Origin: Luteibacter sp. OK325
Lineage (GTDB): Bacteria; Pseudomonadota; Gammaproteobacteria; Xanthomonadales; Rhodanobacteraceae
NCBI RefSeq assembly: GCF_003050935.1
Contig: NZ_QAOX01000001.1
Coordinates: 1 to 64,000, forward strand
Reading direction: 5' to 3'
DNA: 64,000 nt
Below the pieces are notes generated by a model. The model was not told the origin of the DNA. It saw only the letters and a list, made by a program, of their open reading frames with translations, and ran no database searches. A program made the translations under genes and the position numbers. Shown here piece after piece: positions 16,445-25,996 of this stretch; within the stretch, counting starts at the first letter, position 1; each line of letters begins with the position of its first letter.

Positions 16445-17404
16445 ATGAACCTGCGTGACTTGTCCTACCTCGTTGCCCTGGCCGAGCACCGCCATTTCGG
16501 TCGAGCCGCTGAAGCCAGCTTTGTCAGCCAGCCCACCCTTTCCACCCAGATCCGCAAGCTCGAAGACGAACTGGGTGTCGCTCTGGTGGAGCGCACCCCG
16601 AGAAAGGTGCTGCTCACCGAGACCGGACGCGAAATCGCGCGGCGTGCACGGGGCGTGCTCTCTCAAGTGGACGAGATCAAGTCGATCGCCCAGCGCACCC
16701 GCGATCCGGAGTCAGGCACGATCCGCCTGGGCATCTTCCCCACGCTCGGCCCTTACCTCCTGCCGCACGTCATTCCTCACCTGCGCCAGCGTTTTCCACG
16801 GCTGGAGCTACTGCTGCGCGAAGAGAAAACCGAGCAGATCCTCGGCATGCTGCGCGAGGGCACGCTGGACGCCGGCATCCTGGCCTTGCCGATGCATGAC
16901 GATTCGCTGCACGTCGAGTTCCTTTTCGAAGAACCTTTCGTCCTCGCCGTGCCCGACAACCATCCGCTGGCCGGGCGGCAATGCCTGACCATGGACGATC
17001 TCTCCGAGCAGAACCTGCTTCTCCTCGAGGACGGCCACTGCCTGCGCGACCAGGCGCTCGAGGTCTGCCATATGGCCGGCGCGGGTGAAAAGACGGGTTT
17101 CCGCGCGACCAGCCTGGAAACGCTTCGCCAGATGGTCTCGGCCAACGTCGGCATCACGCTGATGCCGATCCTGGCCGTGAAGCCTCCCGTGGCCCAGTCG
17201 GGCAATGTCCGCCTGATCGAGTTCGAAAGTCCCGCGCCGAGCCGTCGCATCGCCATGGTCTGGCGGAAGAGCTCGGCGATGACGCCTTTTTTCAGCGCCC
17301 TCGCCGAGGTGATCCGCGACGTCCCGGCCGAGTTGTTCAACGCCCGCGAATGCGTCACACGTCAACCGGAAAGCGCGCCAGCCGTTGCCCTTCCATCTTC
17401 CTGA
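16445..17404 (+). CDS. oxyR: Hydrogen-peroxide sensing LysR-type regulator OxyR
   Basis: A 319-residue LysR-family regulator. The winged helix-turn-helix covers about residues 1-60 (DLSYLVALAEHRHFGRAAEA, then SQPTLSTQIRKLEDELG). The redox pair falls at Cys199 and Cys208 in EDGHCLRDQALEVC, the same positions as in E. coli OxyR, where they form the activating disulphide. An additional cysteine lies at 180. It is divergent from ahpC, its expected target. The C-terminus has a variable tail after residue 300. Confidence 0.95.
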   Translation: MNLRDLSYLVALAEHRHFGRAAEASFVSQPTLSTQIRKLEDELGVALVERTPRKVLLTETGREIARRARGVLSQVDEIKSIAQRTRDPESGTIRLGIFPTLGPYLLPHVIPHLRQRFPRLELLLREEKTEQILGMLREGTLDAGILALPMHDDSLHVEFLFEEPFVLAVPDNHPLAGRQCLTMDDLSEQNLLLLEDGHCLRDQALEVCHMAGAGEKTGFRATSLETLRQMVSANVGITLMPILAVKPPVAQSGNVRLIEFESPAPSRRIAMVWRKSSAMTPFFSALAEVIRDVPAELFNARECVTRQPESAPAVALPSS

Positions 17405-17418
17405 CGGTTTCCTGATAC

Positions 17419-18015
17419 ATGCGCGTCTGGCTAGTCGTCCTGCTCCTGCTTTGCGGCCTGGGCGCATACACGTGGTGGCACAAGCGGCCGATGCACGCGG
17501 CGCCGGGCGTGCTCGCGGGCGACGTACCCACGCAGCAGGATCTCGGCACGGGGCCACAGCTGTCGCGCGGCCACTTTTCGCTGGAGCCGCGCGCGAAATT
17601 CGCCATGACCGGCCGCGTACTGTCCCGCGAGGACTACCAGCTCGACGACCTGGCGCCGATCGCGCCGACCGACCTGGCGATGGGCTGGGGGCGGATGTCC
17701 GACAGCACGGTGCTGGACAGGATCCGGATCTCCCAGTCCAACCGGTTTTACTTCTGGTACACCGATAGCTTCCCGATCCCGCGACACGAGATCGAGGATT
17801 CCAGCGCCAACATGCACATGATCCCGGCCAACGACAACGTGGCCCGCGAGCTTCGCGATGTGCGCCCGGGCGAAGTGATCCACTTCGATGGCTACCTGGT
17901 CGACATCAAGCGCGACGACGGCTGGCACTGGAACACATCGCTCACCCGCGAAGACACCGGCGCGGGTGGCTGCGAGATCGTGCTCGTCGAAGATATCCAC
18001 GAAGCGAGCCATTAA
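17419..18015 (+). CDS. Membrane-anchored or secreted protein of unknown function
   Basis: A 198-residue protein with an N-terminal hydrophobic segment (residues 2-18, VWLVVLLLLCGLGAYTW) that acts as signal anchor or signal peptide. The soluble part carries aromatic-rich stretches such as SNRFYFWYTDSFPIPRHEIE, HMIPANDNVARELRDVRPGE and DGYLVDIKRDDGWHWNTSLTRED. The last two read like a periplasmic beta domain conserved among gammaproteobacterial hypothetical proteins. No catalytic motif is recognised. It begins 14 bases after the oxyR stop on the same strand, so it may be co-transcribed. Confidence 0.75.
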   Translation: MRVWLVVLLLLCGLGAYTWWHKRPMHAAPGVLAGDVPTQQDLGTGPQLSRGHFSLEPRAKFAMTGRVLSREDYQLDDLAPIAPTDLAMGWGRMSDSTVLDRIRISQSNRFYFWYTDSFPIPRHEIEDSSANMHMIPANDNVARELRDVRPGEVIHFDGYLVDIKRDDGWHWNTSLTREDTGAGGCEIVLVEDIHEASH

Positions 18016-18032
18016 GGCCCGCGCCGAACCCC

Positions 18033-18566
18033 TCAGCAGCCGATCAGGGCGTGCAAGGGAGCCGGACCGGACCACCTGGCCCGGCCGTGAAGGCCGGTCA
18101 GCTCGATGACGACACTGGCACCGACGACTTCGGCGCCCAGGCGCTCGACCAGCCGGCGGCCCGCCTCGAGGGTTCCGCCCGTGGCCAGCACGTCGTCGAC
18201 CACGATGACCCGCTCACCCGGCGACAAGGCCTCGGTACCGATTTCCAGGCGGTCGTGACCGTATTCCAGGCCGTAATCGACGCCGACGATCGGCGGCGGC
18301 AGCTTGCCGGCCTTGCGCAGCGGGACGAAACCGGCTTTGAGCGCACGCGCCATGGCCGCGCCGAAAATGAAGCCGCGCGACTCGATACCGCAGACGGCGC
18401 CGATCCCCAGCCCGTGCCACGGCGCGCACAGCGCGTCGATGCAGGCGCCGAACGCGGCGGCGTCGGCGAGCATGGGGGTGATGTCCTTGAACATGATGCC
18501 CGGACGCGGAAAATCCGGGACGTCGCGGACAAGATCGAAGATAGCCTTCAAGGCAGGGGCCTGCAT
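18033..18566 (-). CDS. apt: Adenine phosphoribosyltransferase
   Basis: Type I phosphoribosyltransferase that salvages adenine to AMP using PRPP. The 177-residue length is normal. The PRPP-binding loop is VIVVDDVLATGGTL (120-133), with the family motifs FPRPGIMFKDITP (19-31) and GIESRGFIFG (60-69). The gene is followed upstream on the same strand by a DUF2007 gene 29 bases away. Confidence 0.96.
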   Translation of the reverse strand: MQAPALKAIFDLVRDVPDFPRPGIMFKDITPMLADAAAFGACIDALCAPWHGLGIGAVCGIESRGFIFGAAMARALKAGFVPLRKAGKLPPPIVGVDYGLEYGHDRLEIGTEALSPGERVIVVDDVLATGGTLEAGRRLVERLGAEVVGASVVIELTGLHGRARWSGPAPLHALIGC

Positions 18567-18595
18567 GGAATGATCCTGGGGAAGAGTCGCGACGC

Positions 18596-18868
18596 TCAGG
18601 CCGGAAGGGTGGCCGCGCCAAAATCGTCGTCGGAAGCCGCGGAGGCACGCGCCTCGGCTAGCTGCCCCTCGATGACGCGAACGATCGCCCCGGCCGCTTC
18701 GGCTGCCGCTTCGGGGACCATCACGGTGAGGAAATCCCGCGCGGGAAGCTGGCCGACCGCACCGGTAAGAAATTCGCCGGCGATGAAGGCAGGAATCTCC
18801 GCCTGCTCGAGCGCATTCTTGACCAGATGGGCGTCGATCAGGGATTCGGCGTGGTAGACGATATGCAT
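18596..18868 (-). CDS. DUF2007 domain protein
   Basis: A 90-residue protein with a DUF2007 domain, a small ferredoxin-like fold related to the GlnB fold that is thought to bind a ligand or act as a signal-transducing module. The family pattern is the N-terminal [20 protein letters not shown] followed by [20 protein letters not shown]. The C-terminal 20 residues are Ala-rich. It is transcribed together with apt and diverges from glnS. Confidence 0.85.
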   Translation of the reverse strand: MHIVYHAESLIDAHLVKNALEQAEIPAFIAGEFLTGAVGQLPARDFLTVMVPEAAAEAAGAIVRVIEGQLAEARASAASDDDFGAATLPA

Positions 18869-18964
18869 GATGGGAAGCTACCCGCGCGGCCGCTCTGCGG
18901 CAAGCGCTACGCGCCTAAGGTAAACTCGGGGGTTTGCCGTGCCCCATCCTCCGAGTCCTTTGCG

Positions 18965-20691
<1,727 letters not shown>

Positions 20692-20692
<1 letters not shown>

Positions 20693-21249
20693 TGCTCTAC
20701 GCACAGGTACATCTCACCCTGCCCGCATGGGTCCATGAAGCCGTGGACACCTCGCTCACGTACGCGGGTGACGAGGCCAAGGTCGGGCTGGCCATCGAGT
20801 TGTCCGGGCAGAATATCGACCTCGCCACCGGTGGCCCCTTCGGCGCGGTGGTGTTCGATGGCAACGATCGCATCGTTGCCGTCGGGGTCAACCGCGTGGT
20901 GCCGCATGCATGCTCGGTGGCGCACGCGGAGATGATGGCGTACATGACCGCGCAGCAGCGCCTGCAGCGCTTCCGCCTCAATGAAGACGGCAGCCGGTTC
21001 GTTCTTGCCACCAGTTCGCAACCCTGCTGCCAGTGTTACGGCGCCACGGTGTGGGCTGGCGTGGACGAACTGCTTATCGGCGCACGCGCGGAGGACGTCG
21101 AAGAACTCACGCCATTCGACGAAGGCCCCCTTCCGGCCGACTGGATCGGTGAACTCGAGCGTCGCGGCATCGCCGTGCGCCGCGACATCTGCCGTGACCA
21201 GGCGCGCGATGTACTTCGCCGCTATGGCGAATCGGGCGCCAGCTATTGA
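20692..21249 (+). CDS. Cytidine/deoxycytidylate deaminase family nucleoside deaminase
   Basis: A 185-residue zinc hydrolase of the CMP/dCMP deaminase superfamily. The zinc site is His78-Ala-Glu80 (SVAHAEMMAYM) with Cys112 and Cys115 in PCCQCYG. GGPFGAVVFDGNDRIVAVG is the usual substrate-side beta hairpin. The arrangement is closest to guanine deaminase and related nucleobase deaminases, but the base deaminated cannot be fixed from sequence. Its start codon overlaps the glnS stop. The C-terminus (RRDICRDQARDVLRRYGESG) matches nucleoside deaminases of the GuaD/TadA-like group. Confidence 0.88.
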
Positions 21250-21265
21250 ACCGGGCCATGCCCGG

Positions 21266-21970
21266 ATGAGTCGCTGGCGCGCCGCTTTGCCGCTGTTGCT
21301 GTTGCTTATCGCCGGCGCGGTCATGCTCGGTAGCGGCGCGCTCGACCGCTTTCACCCCGCCCGGCTGCTTGCCGAGGAAGGCGCTCTCCGTAGTGCCATA
21401 GCCGACCACCCCATGATGTCGCGCCTCGCCTACGCGGGCGTGCTCACGTTGGCCATCTCCACCGGCGTGCCCGGGACGATTGTCATCGTCATGGCCGGCG
21501 GCCTCCTGTTCGGCATCGTCGAAGGCACGGCGCTGTCGTCCGTGGCGCTGGTGCTCGGTTCGCTCCTGCTGTTCCTGGCCAGTCGCTACGCGTTCGGTCC
21601 GGGCGGCCGCCAACCGCCGGAACTGGCGACACGCCTGCGCACCGGGTTCGCCGCCCACCCGGTCAGCTACACGCTCGCCCTGCGCTTCATTCCCATCGTG
21701 CCCCTGGGCGCCATGACGGTGGCGCTGGCCTGGCTGCGCTGCCCGCTCTGGCTGTTCCTCGGTGCCACATGGCTAGGCGGCACGGTGTCCCTCGTGGTCG
21801 AGACGGCAGTCGGCGCCGGCCTCGGCGACACGTTCGGCGGCAGCACGCCATTCACGGCGGCGAGCCTTCTCGACGGCAGGATCCTGCTGCCCCTGGCAGC
21901 CTTCGCCGCGCTCAGCGTCCTTCCCCTCATGATCAAGAGCGTCCGTGACCGTCGCCGCCGCCGCGACTGA
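21266..21970 (+). CDS. TVP38/TMEM64 family membrane protein
   Basis: A 234-residue inner membrane protein of the SNARE-associated/VTT (DedA-like) superfamily. Hydrophobic segments lie at about 8-26, 55-78, 85-104, 128-150 and 205-222. The family core GVPGTIVIVMAGGLLFGIVEG (a re-entrant segment) and the RFIPIVPLGAMTVALA motif are present. These proteins are linked to lipid scrambling and undecaprenyl-phosphate flipping in related families. The start at 21266 sits 16 bases after the deaminase stop; an alternative in-frame ATG lies 14 codons upstream inside that gene. The C-terminus is strongly basic (RDRRRRRD). Confidence 0.82.
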   Translation: MSRWRAALPLLLLLIAGAVMLGSGALDRFHPARLLAEEGALRSAIADHPMMSRLAYAGVLTLAISTGVPGTIVIVMAGGLLFGIVEGTALSSVALVLGSLLLFLASRYAFGPGGRQPPELATRLRTGFAAHPVSYTLALRFIPIVPLGAMTVALAWLRCPLWLFLGATWLGGTVSLVVETAVGAGLGDTFGGSTPFTAASLLDGRILLPLAAFAALSVLPLMIKSVRDRRRRRD

Positions 21971-22041
21971 CGCCGGGTCCGTGGAACTGCGCTAGGCTGT
22001 AGCCTCGCTTCGCCCGGCAGGGGGCGCGCAAGGGGAGACAG

Positions 22042-23949
22042 ATGCGCGACGTATCGGTTACGTGGCTGGAACGGGTCTGGCGCCGCACTTCGCTGGTGCA
22101 GCGCCTGACGTGTGTCGCCCTCGTACCCACGGCGATCAGCGCGATCCTGCTGGTTACCCTGCTCACCCGCCACCAGATGGACACCTTGCACGAGATGGGC
22201 CGCTCCACGGCGGACGCCATCGCCCAGCAGGCGGCCAGCGTGTCCGGCGAGGCGCTTCGCAACGGCGAACGGCGAGAGATCTCGCACATCTCGCAATCGA
22301 TCGTGCAACTTCCGCAGGTGGCGCGGGTGCGCATCAGCGACCGCGATGGCGAGATCATCGCCGATCGCGTGAACGGGTCGATCGACGACGAGGATAACCT
22401 CACCGTATCGCGTGAGGTGCTGGACCCGGTCAGCCATCGCGTCGTCGGCTCGGTTACGGTGGATGTGAGCGTGGAGGACGCCATCGCCGCACAGCGAACC
22501 AGCGTGCAGAACGCCCTGCTCTGGCTTGCCCTGAGCCTGTTTATCGCGGTGATGATCGGTTGGTCCACGGCACGCTGGCTTAGCGCTCCGCTGCGCAACC
22601 TGGCCATCGCGGTTCGCCAGCTCGGCCTGGGCGATCGCACGGTGGTCGTTCCGGTGACCGACGACACGGAGATCGGCGACCTGCAGCGCGGCTTCAACGG
22701 TGCCGCGTCACAACTGTTGCACGCGCAGATCGGGATGGAGCGAGAGATCGCCATGGCAACGGAGGAACTGGCCCGGAAGAACGCGGCACTGGAGGCGGCA
22801 AGCGTGGCAAAGGCGCGCTTCCTCGCCGCCGCCTCGCATGACCTGCGCCAGCCGCTCTATGCACTCACCCTGTTCTCGTCGGGCCTTGCCGTGGACGAGT
22901 ACGACCCGGTGCGGCTCAATCGCATCGCTCACATCCAGGAGTGCGTCGAGGCGCTCGACCACCTGTTCAGCGAACTGCTCGACCTCTCGCGTCTCGAGAC
23001 CGGTGCCATGCCGGCGGTGCTCCGCGATGTTCCACTGGACGCCGTGTTTGAAGAGGTCAGCGTGAATTTCCGCATGGTGGCCGAGCAGCACGAATTGCGC
23101 CTCGTGGTGCGGACCACGGGCCTGTGGGTGCGCTGCGACCGCACGATGGTCGCGCGCATCCTCAACAACCTGGTCAGCAATGCCTTGCGGTATACGCGCT
23201 GCGGTGGCGTGCTCGTGGGTGCTCGCCGACGCCGCGACGGCACGGTTCGCGTGGATGTGTGGGATACGGGCCTGGGCATCGCGCCGGAACACCTGCAACA
23301 CATCTTCGACGAGTTTTACCGTGTCGAGAGCGGCCCGGAAGCCGGCCGCCCCGAAAGCACGCGGCGCGGGCTGGGCCTGGGCCTGTCCACGGTGCAGCGC
23401 CTGGCGGGACTGCTCGGTACGCGCGCCCAGGTTCGCTCGCAACCGGGCAGGGGCACCGTGTTCTCCATCACCCTGCCTGAGGTCCAGGCTGGCACGATCG
23501 AGGTGCCCGCGCCGGCTGTCTCGACCGGGGTCACGCCGCGGGACGTGGTCGGCATGCGCGTCCTGGTGATCGACGACGAGCCCAGCATCCTCGCCGGCAT
23601 CAGCTTCCTGCTGGGCAGCTGGGGCTGCGAGGTCATGACTGCCGAGGATGCCCAGCAGGCCATGGAGGCGGTGCACCAATGGATGCAACCGCCGGACATC
23701 GTGATTTCCGACCTGCGCCTGCGTGAAGGCACCGGACTGGACGTGATCGACCTGCTCGATCGTTACTACCGCCGACGCCCCGGCGACCCGCCGCCGTTCG
23801 CGCGCGTGCTGATTACCGGCGAGACCCGGGGCGACTTCCTGCGTAACGTGGACCAGGCCACCACGCAGGTTCTCTACAAGCCGGTTTCGCCTGAACGCCT
23901 GCACGATGTAATGGTTTCTGCCTGGACAGTCCATCATGCTCCCGTCTGA
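22042..23949 (+). CDS. Hybrid sensor histidine kinase with receiver domain
   Basis: A 635-residue membrane kinase. Order: transmembrane helix (about 20-42), periplasmic sensor region (43-155), second helix (156-175), HAMP linker (176-228), a helical stretch, HisKA with acceptor His266 in ASHDLRQPLYAL, then an HATPase domain with N-box NNLVSNALRYT (375-385), G1 DTGLG (408-412) and G2 GLGLGLS (443-449). A C-terminal receiver follows from 505, with Asp557 as phosphoacceptor. The ATPase belongs to the DHp family with the RQPL signature that also appears in the second kinase at 25997. It heads a cluster with a response regulator, a PhnD-like protein and another kinase. Confidence 0.93.
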   Translation: MRDVSVTWLERVWRRTSLVQRLTCVALVPTAISAILLVTLLTRHQMDTLHEMGRSTADAIAQQAASVSGEALRNGERREISHISQSIVQLPQVARVRISDRDGEIIADRVNGSIDDEDNLTVSREVLDPVSHRVVGSVTVDVSVEDAIAAQRTSVQNALLWLALSLFIAVMIGWSTARWLSAPLRNLAIAVRQLGLGDRTVVVPVTDDTEIGDLQRGFNGAASQLLHAQIGMEREIAMATEELARKNAALEAASVAKARFLAAASHDLRQPLYALTLFSSGLAVDEYDPVRLNRIAHIQECVEALDHLFSELLDLSRLETGAMPAVLRDVPLDAVFEEVSVNFRMVAEQHELRLVVRTTGLWVRCDRTMVARILNNLVSNALRYTRCGGVLVGARRRRDGTVRVDVWDTGLGIAPEHLQHIFDEFYRVESGPEAGRPESTRRGLGLGLSTVQRLAGLLGTRAQVRSQPGRGTVFSITLPEVQAGTIEVPAPAVSTGVTPRDVVGMRVLVIDDEPSILAGISFLLGSWGCEVMTAEDAQQAMEAVHQWMQPPDIVISDLRLREGTGLDVIDLLDRYYRRRPGDPPPFARVLITGETRGDFLRNVDQATTQVLYKPVSPERLHDVMVSAWTVHHAPV

Positions 23950-24036
23950 GCCGGATGGCTGGCTTGCCGCGAGGCGCCCGGGGGGCTATGTTTCGAAGAA
24001 CGGGGATGCTCGCGACCGTGCGGGCGGAGGAGTGGC

Positions 24037-24798
24037 ATGCGTGTTCTGATCGCGGACGATCATCAGCTCGTCATCAATGGTGTCAAGGACACCCTGCGCG
24101 AGTTGGGTGAGAACGTCGAGTTCGTCGAGGCCCGAACGGTTGCCGAGCTTCGTGCGCAGCTTGAACGGCAGCCTCTTCCGGATCTCGCCCTGATCGACAT
24201 GGCCATGCCGGGCGCGAACGGTGGCGTCGACCATATCCGGGATGCCGTCGAGAAGCTGGCCGATGCCAACGATGCGGTCACCCCCCAGGACGGCGACGAC
24301 CTGACCGATGACGAGCGACGGCATGCAGCCGACCTGATCGGCACCCGCACGACGCACAAGCGCGCTGTCATCGTGCTTTCGGGCACCGAGGACTCCGCAG
24401 CCATTCGCCACGTGCTCGACCTGGGCGTGCAGGGTTACATCGTGAAGTCATCATCGGCCGAATTGACCCTGAGCGCCGTGCGCCTGGTGGTCGGCGGCGG
24501 GATCTACGTACCGCCGGAAGCGATGAAGGCGGCTGCTTCGAGCACCTCCGCACCATTCTTCTCCACGACCAACGGAAACGATGGGCTGACCACCAAGGAG
24601 CGCCTGGCCACGGTCCTCACCGATCGCCAGATCGACGTACTCAAGCTGCTGGCCAAGGGCCGGCCGAACAAACTGATCGCCCGCGAGCTGGGCATCAGCG
24701 AAGGCACTGTCAAGATTCACCTCGCCGCCATCTTCCGTGCGCTACATGTGCGCAATCGACTGGAGGCACTGGTCGCCGCACAGCACCTGGGCGACTAG
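24037..24798 (+). CDS. LuxR/NarL-type response regulator with an insertion in the receiver
   Basis: A 253-residue regulator, longer than the usual 205-220. The receiver has acidic residues at 7-8, phosphoacceptor Asp54 in ALIDMAMPGA, and Lys137 in GYIVKSS. Between the third and fourth strands (about 72-108) there is an extra hydrophilic stretch rich in Asp and Glu (DAVTPQDGDDLTDDERRHAA). The LuxR helix-turn-helix is at 195-250 (LTDRQIDVLKLLAKGRPNKL and onward). GGAGGAG lies just upstream of the start at 24037. It follows the hybrid kinase by about 90 bases and is its natural phosphorelay partner. Targets unknown. Confidence 0.93.
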   Translation: MRVLIADDHQLVINGVKDTLRELGENVEFVEARTVAELRAQLERQPLPDLALIDMAMPGANGGVDHIRDAVEKLADANDAVTPQDGDDLTDDERRHAADLIGTRTTHKRAVIVLSGTEDSAAIRHVLDLGVQGYIVKSSSAELTLSAVRLVVGGGIYVPPEAMKAAASSTSAPFFSTTNGNDGLTTKERLATVLTDRQIDVLKLLAKGRPNKLIARELGISEGTVKIHLAAIFRALHVRNRLEALVAAQHLGD

Positions 24799-24828
24799 CC
24801 AAAACATAACCCACGCGAGGCAGGCGCG

Positions 24829-25866
24829 ATGCGGGCAGGCGTGAAGAGCGCGGCGGGAGTGCGACTGCGCGTGTGGTTGAGCGCGTGGATCCTCTGCGCC
24901 TTTTGCTCGGGACCCGCCCTTGCGGCAGGCCTCGCCCAGGGCGATGTCGACCCGAACGCGCCGCTCACCTTTGGCATCCTTCCCATCGGGGGACCCGCCG
25001 AGTCGCTGGAAGCGTGGCGGCCCATGCTCGATGACCTGAGCAAGGCGCTCACCCGTCCGGTTCGCGCCGTCTCGGTCACGACCTACGAAGGCATCGCGCA
25101 GGCGATCAGCGAGCAGCGGGTCGATATCGCCTTCCTGTCCGGGAGGCTGGCCCTGGATGCCGTTACCGGCCAGAACATGCAGGTGATTGGCCAGCTGACC
25201 CGCGGCGACAGCTCGAAGGGCTATTACGCCGTGGTGCTCGTGGCCGCGGACTCGCGCCTGCGTACGGTGGACCAGCTCTTCGCGCGGCCGGGCAAGTGGC
25301 GCTTCGCGCGCGGCGAGGCCCTGTCGGTGTCCGGCTATCTCGTCCCGGAAACCCAGCTGTTCGCAGCGCGCAACGTCGACTCGGATACCTTCTTCGCCAG
25401 CGTCCATATCGACAACCACCAGAACAACGCACTGGCCGTTGCCAATGGTGAAGTGGATGTCGCGACCAACAACACCGCGGACCTGGAACGCTTCAAGCAA
25501 CATTTCCCCGACCAGTACGCGCGTCTACGCGTGCTGTGGAAGTCGTCGCTCATTCCCCATGCGGTCATCGTGATCCGCAACGACCTTCCACTCGCCCTGC
25601 GAGAGCGGGTGGCGACCTTCATCACCAGCTATGGAAAGGGGAAGGATGGACCGCGCGAAGAGGCCAACCTGAAGCTGATTCACGATATCAGCGGGTTTGC
25701 GCGGGCCAGCAACGCGGTGCTCGTACCCTTCGTCGACATCGAGTATTCGTTGGAGAAGCGCCGGGCCACCAGCGCGCAGTGGGTCAGCGAAGCCGCCCGG
25801 GAAGCGCGCTTCCACAAGATCGAGGTGGACCACGACGCCGTCGTGAAGCAACTGCAAGGCAAGTGA
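24829..25866 (+). CDS. PhnD-like periplasmic substrate-binding protein, orphan
   Basis: A 345-residue protein with a signal peptide (cleaved near residue 33, PALAAG) and a PhnD/SsuA/transferrin-type binding fold: LTFGILPIGGPAESLEAWRP, the central IAQAISEQRVDIAFLSG, then the EVDVATNNTADLERFK region and the C-terminal VLVPFVDIEYSLEKRR. PhnD proteins bind phosphonates or phosphite for ABC importers. Here there is no ABC permease or ATPase gene; the neighbours are a hybrid kinase, a response regulator and another kinase. A sensory role, comparable to TorT with TorS, is inferred from context only. The ligand is unknown. Confidence 0.85.
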   Translation: MRAGVKSAAGVRLRVWLSAWILCAFCSGPALAAGLAQGDVDPNAPLTFGILPIGGPAESLEAWRPMLDDLSKALTRPVRAVSVTTYEGIAQAISEQRVDIAFLSGRLALDAVTGQNMQVIGQLTRGDSSKGYYAVVLVAADSRLRTVDQLFARPGKWRFARGEALSVSGYLVPETQLFAARNVDSDTFFASVHIDNHQNNALAVANGEVDVATNNTADLERFKQHFPDQYARLRVLWKSSLIPHAVIVIRNDLPLALRERVATFITSYGKGKDGPREEANLKLIHDISGFARASNAVLVPFVDIEYSLEKRRATSAQWVSEAAREARFHKIEVDHDAVVKQLQGK

Positions 25867-25897
25867 CCACCCCGGCCGCCTCGCCAATCGGGCATAG

Positions 25898-25907
25898 ACC
25901 TTAAGGT
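25898..25907. promoter_or_regulatory. Small palindrome upstream of the second kinase
   Basis: Perfect ten-base palindrome ACCTTAAGGT flanked by TAG and ATA, in the 130-base gap between the PhnD-like gene and the second kinase. It has the size and AT-centred symmetry of LuxR/NarL-family regulator sites. Assignment to the neighbouring regulator is a guess. Confidence 0.35.
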
Positions 25908-25996
25908 ATAGACGGGCAGCCTAAGTCCCCTTGTCTATCGCGCGACGAACGCGCGTTTCATAGATTCGTCATGAGAATGTGCGAACAGGCCCCCTC

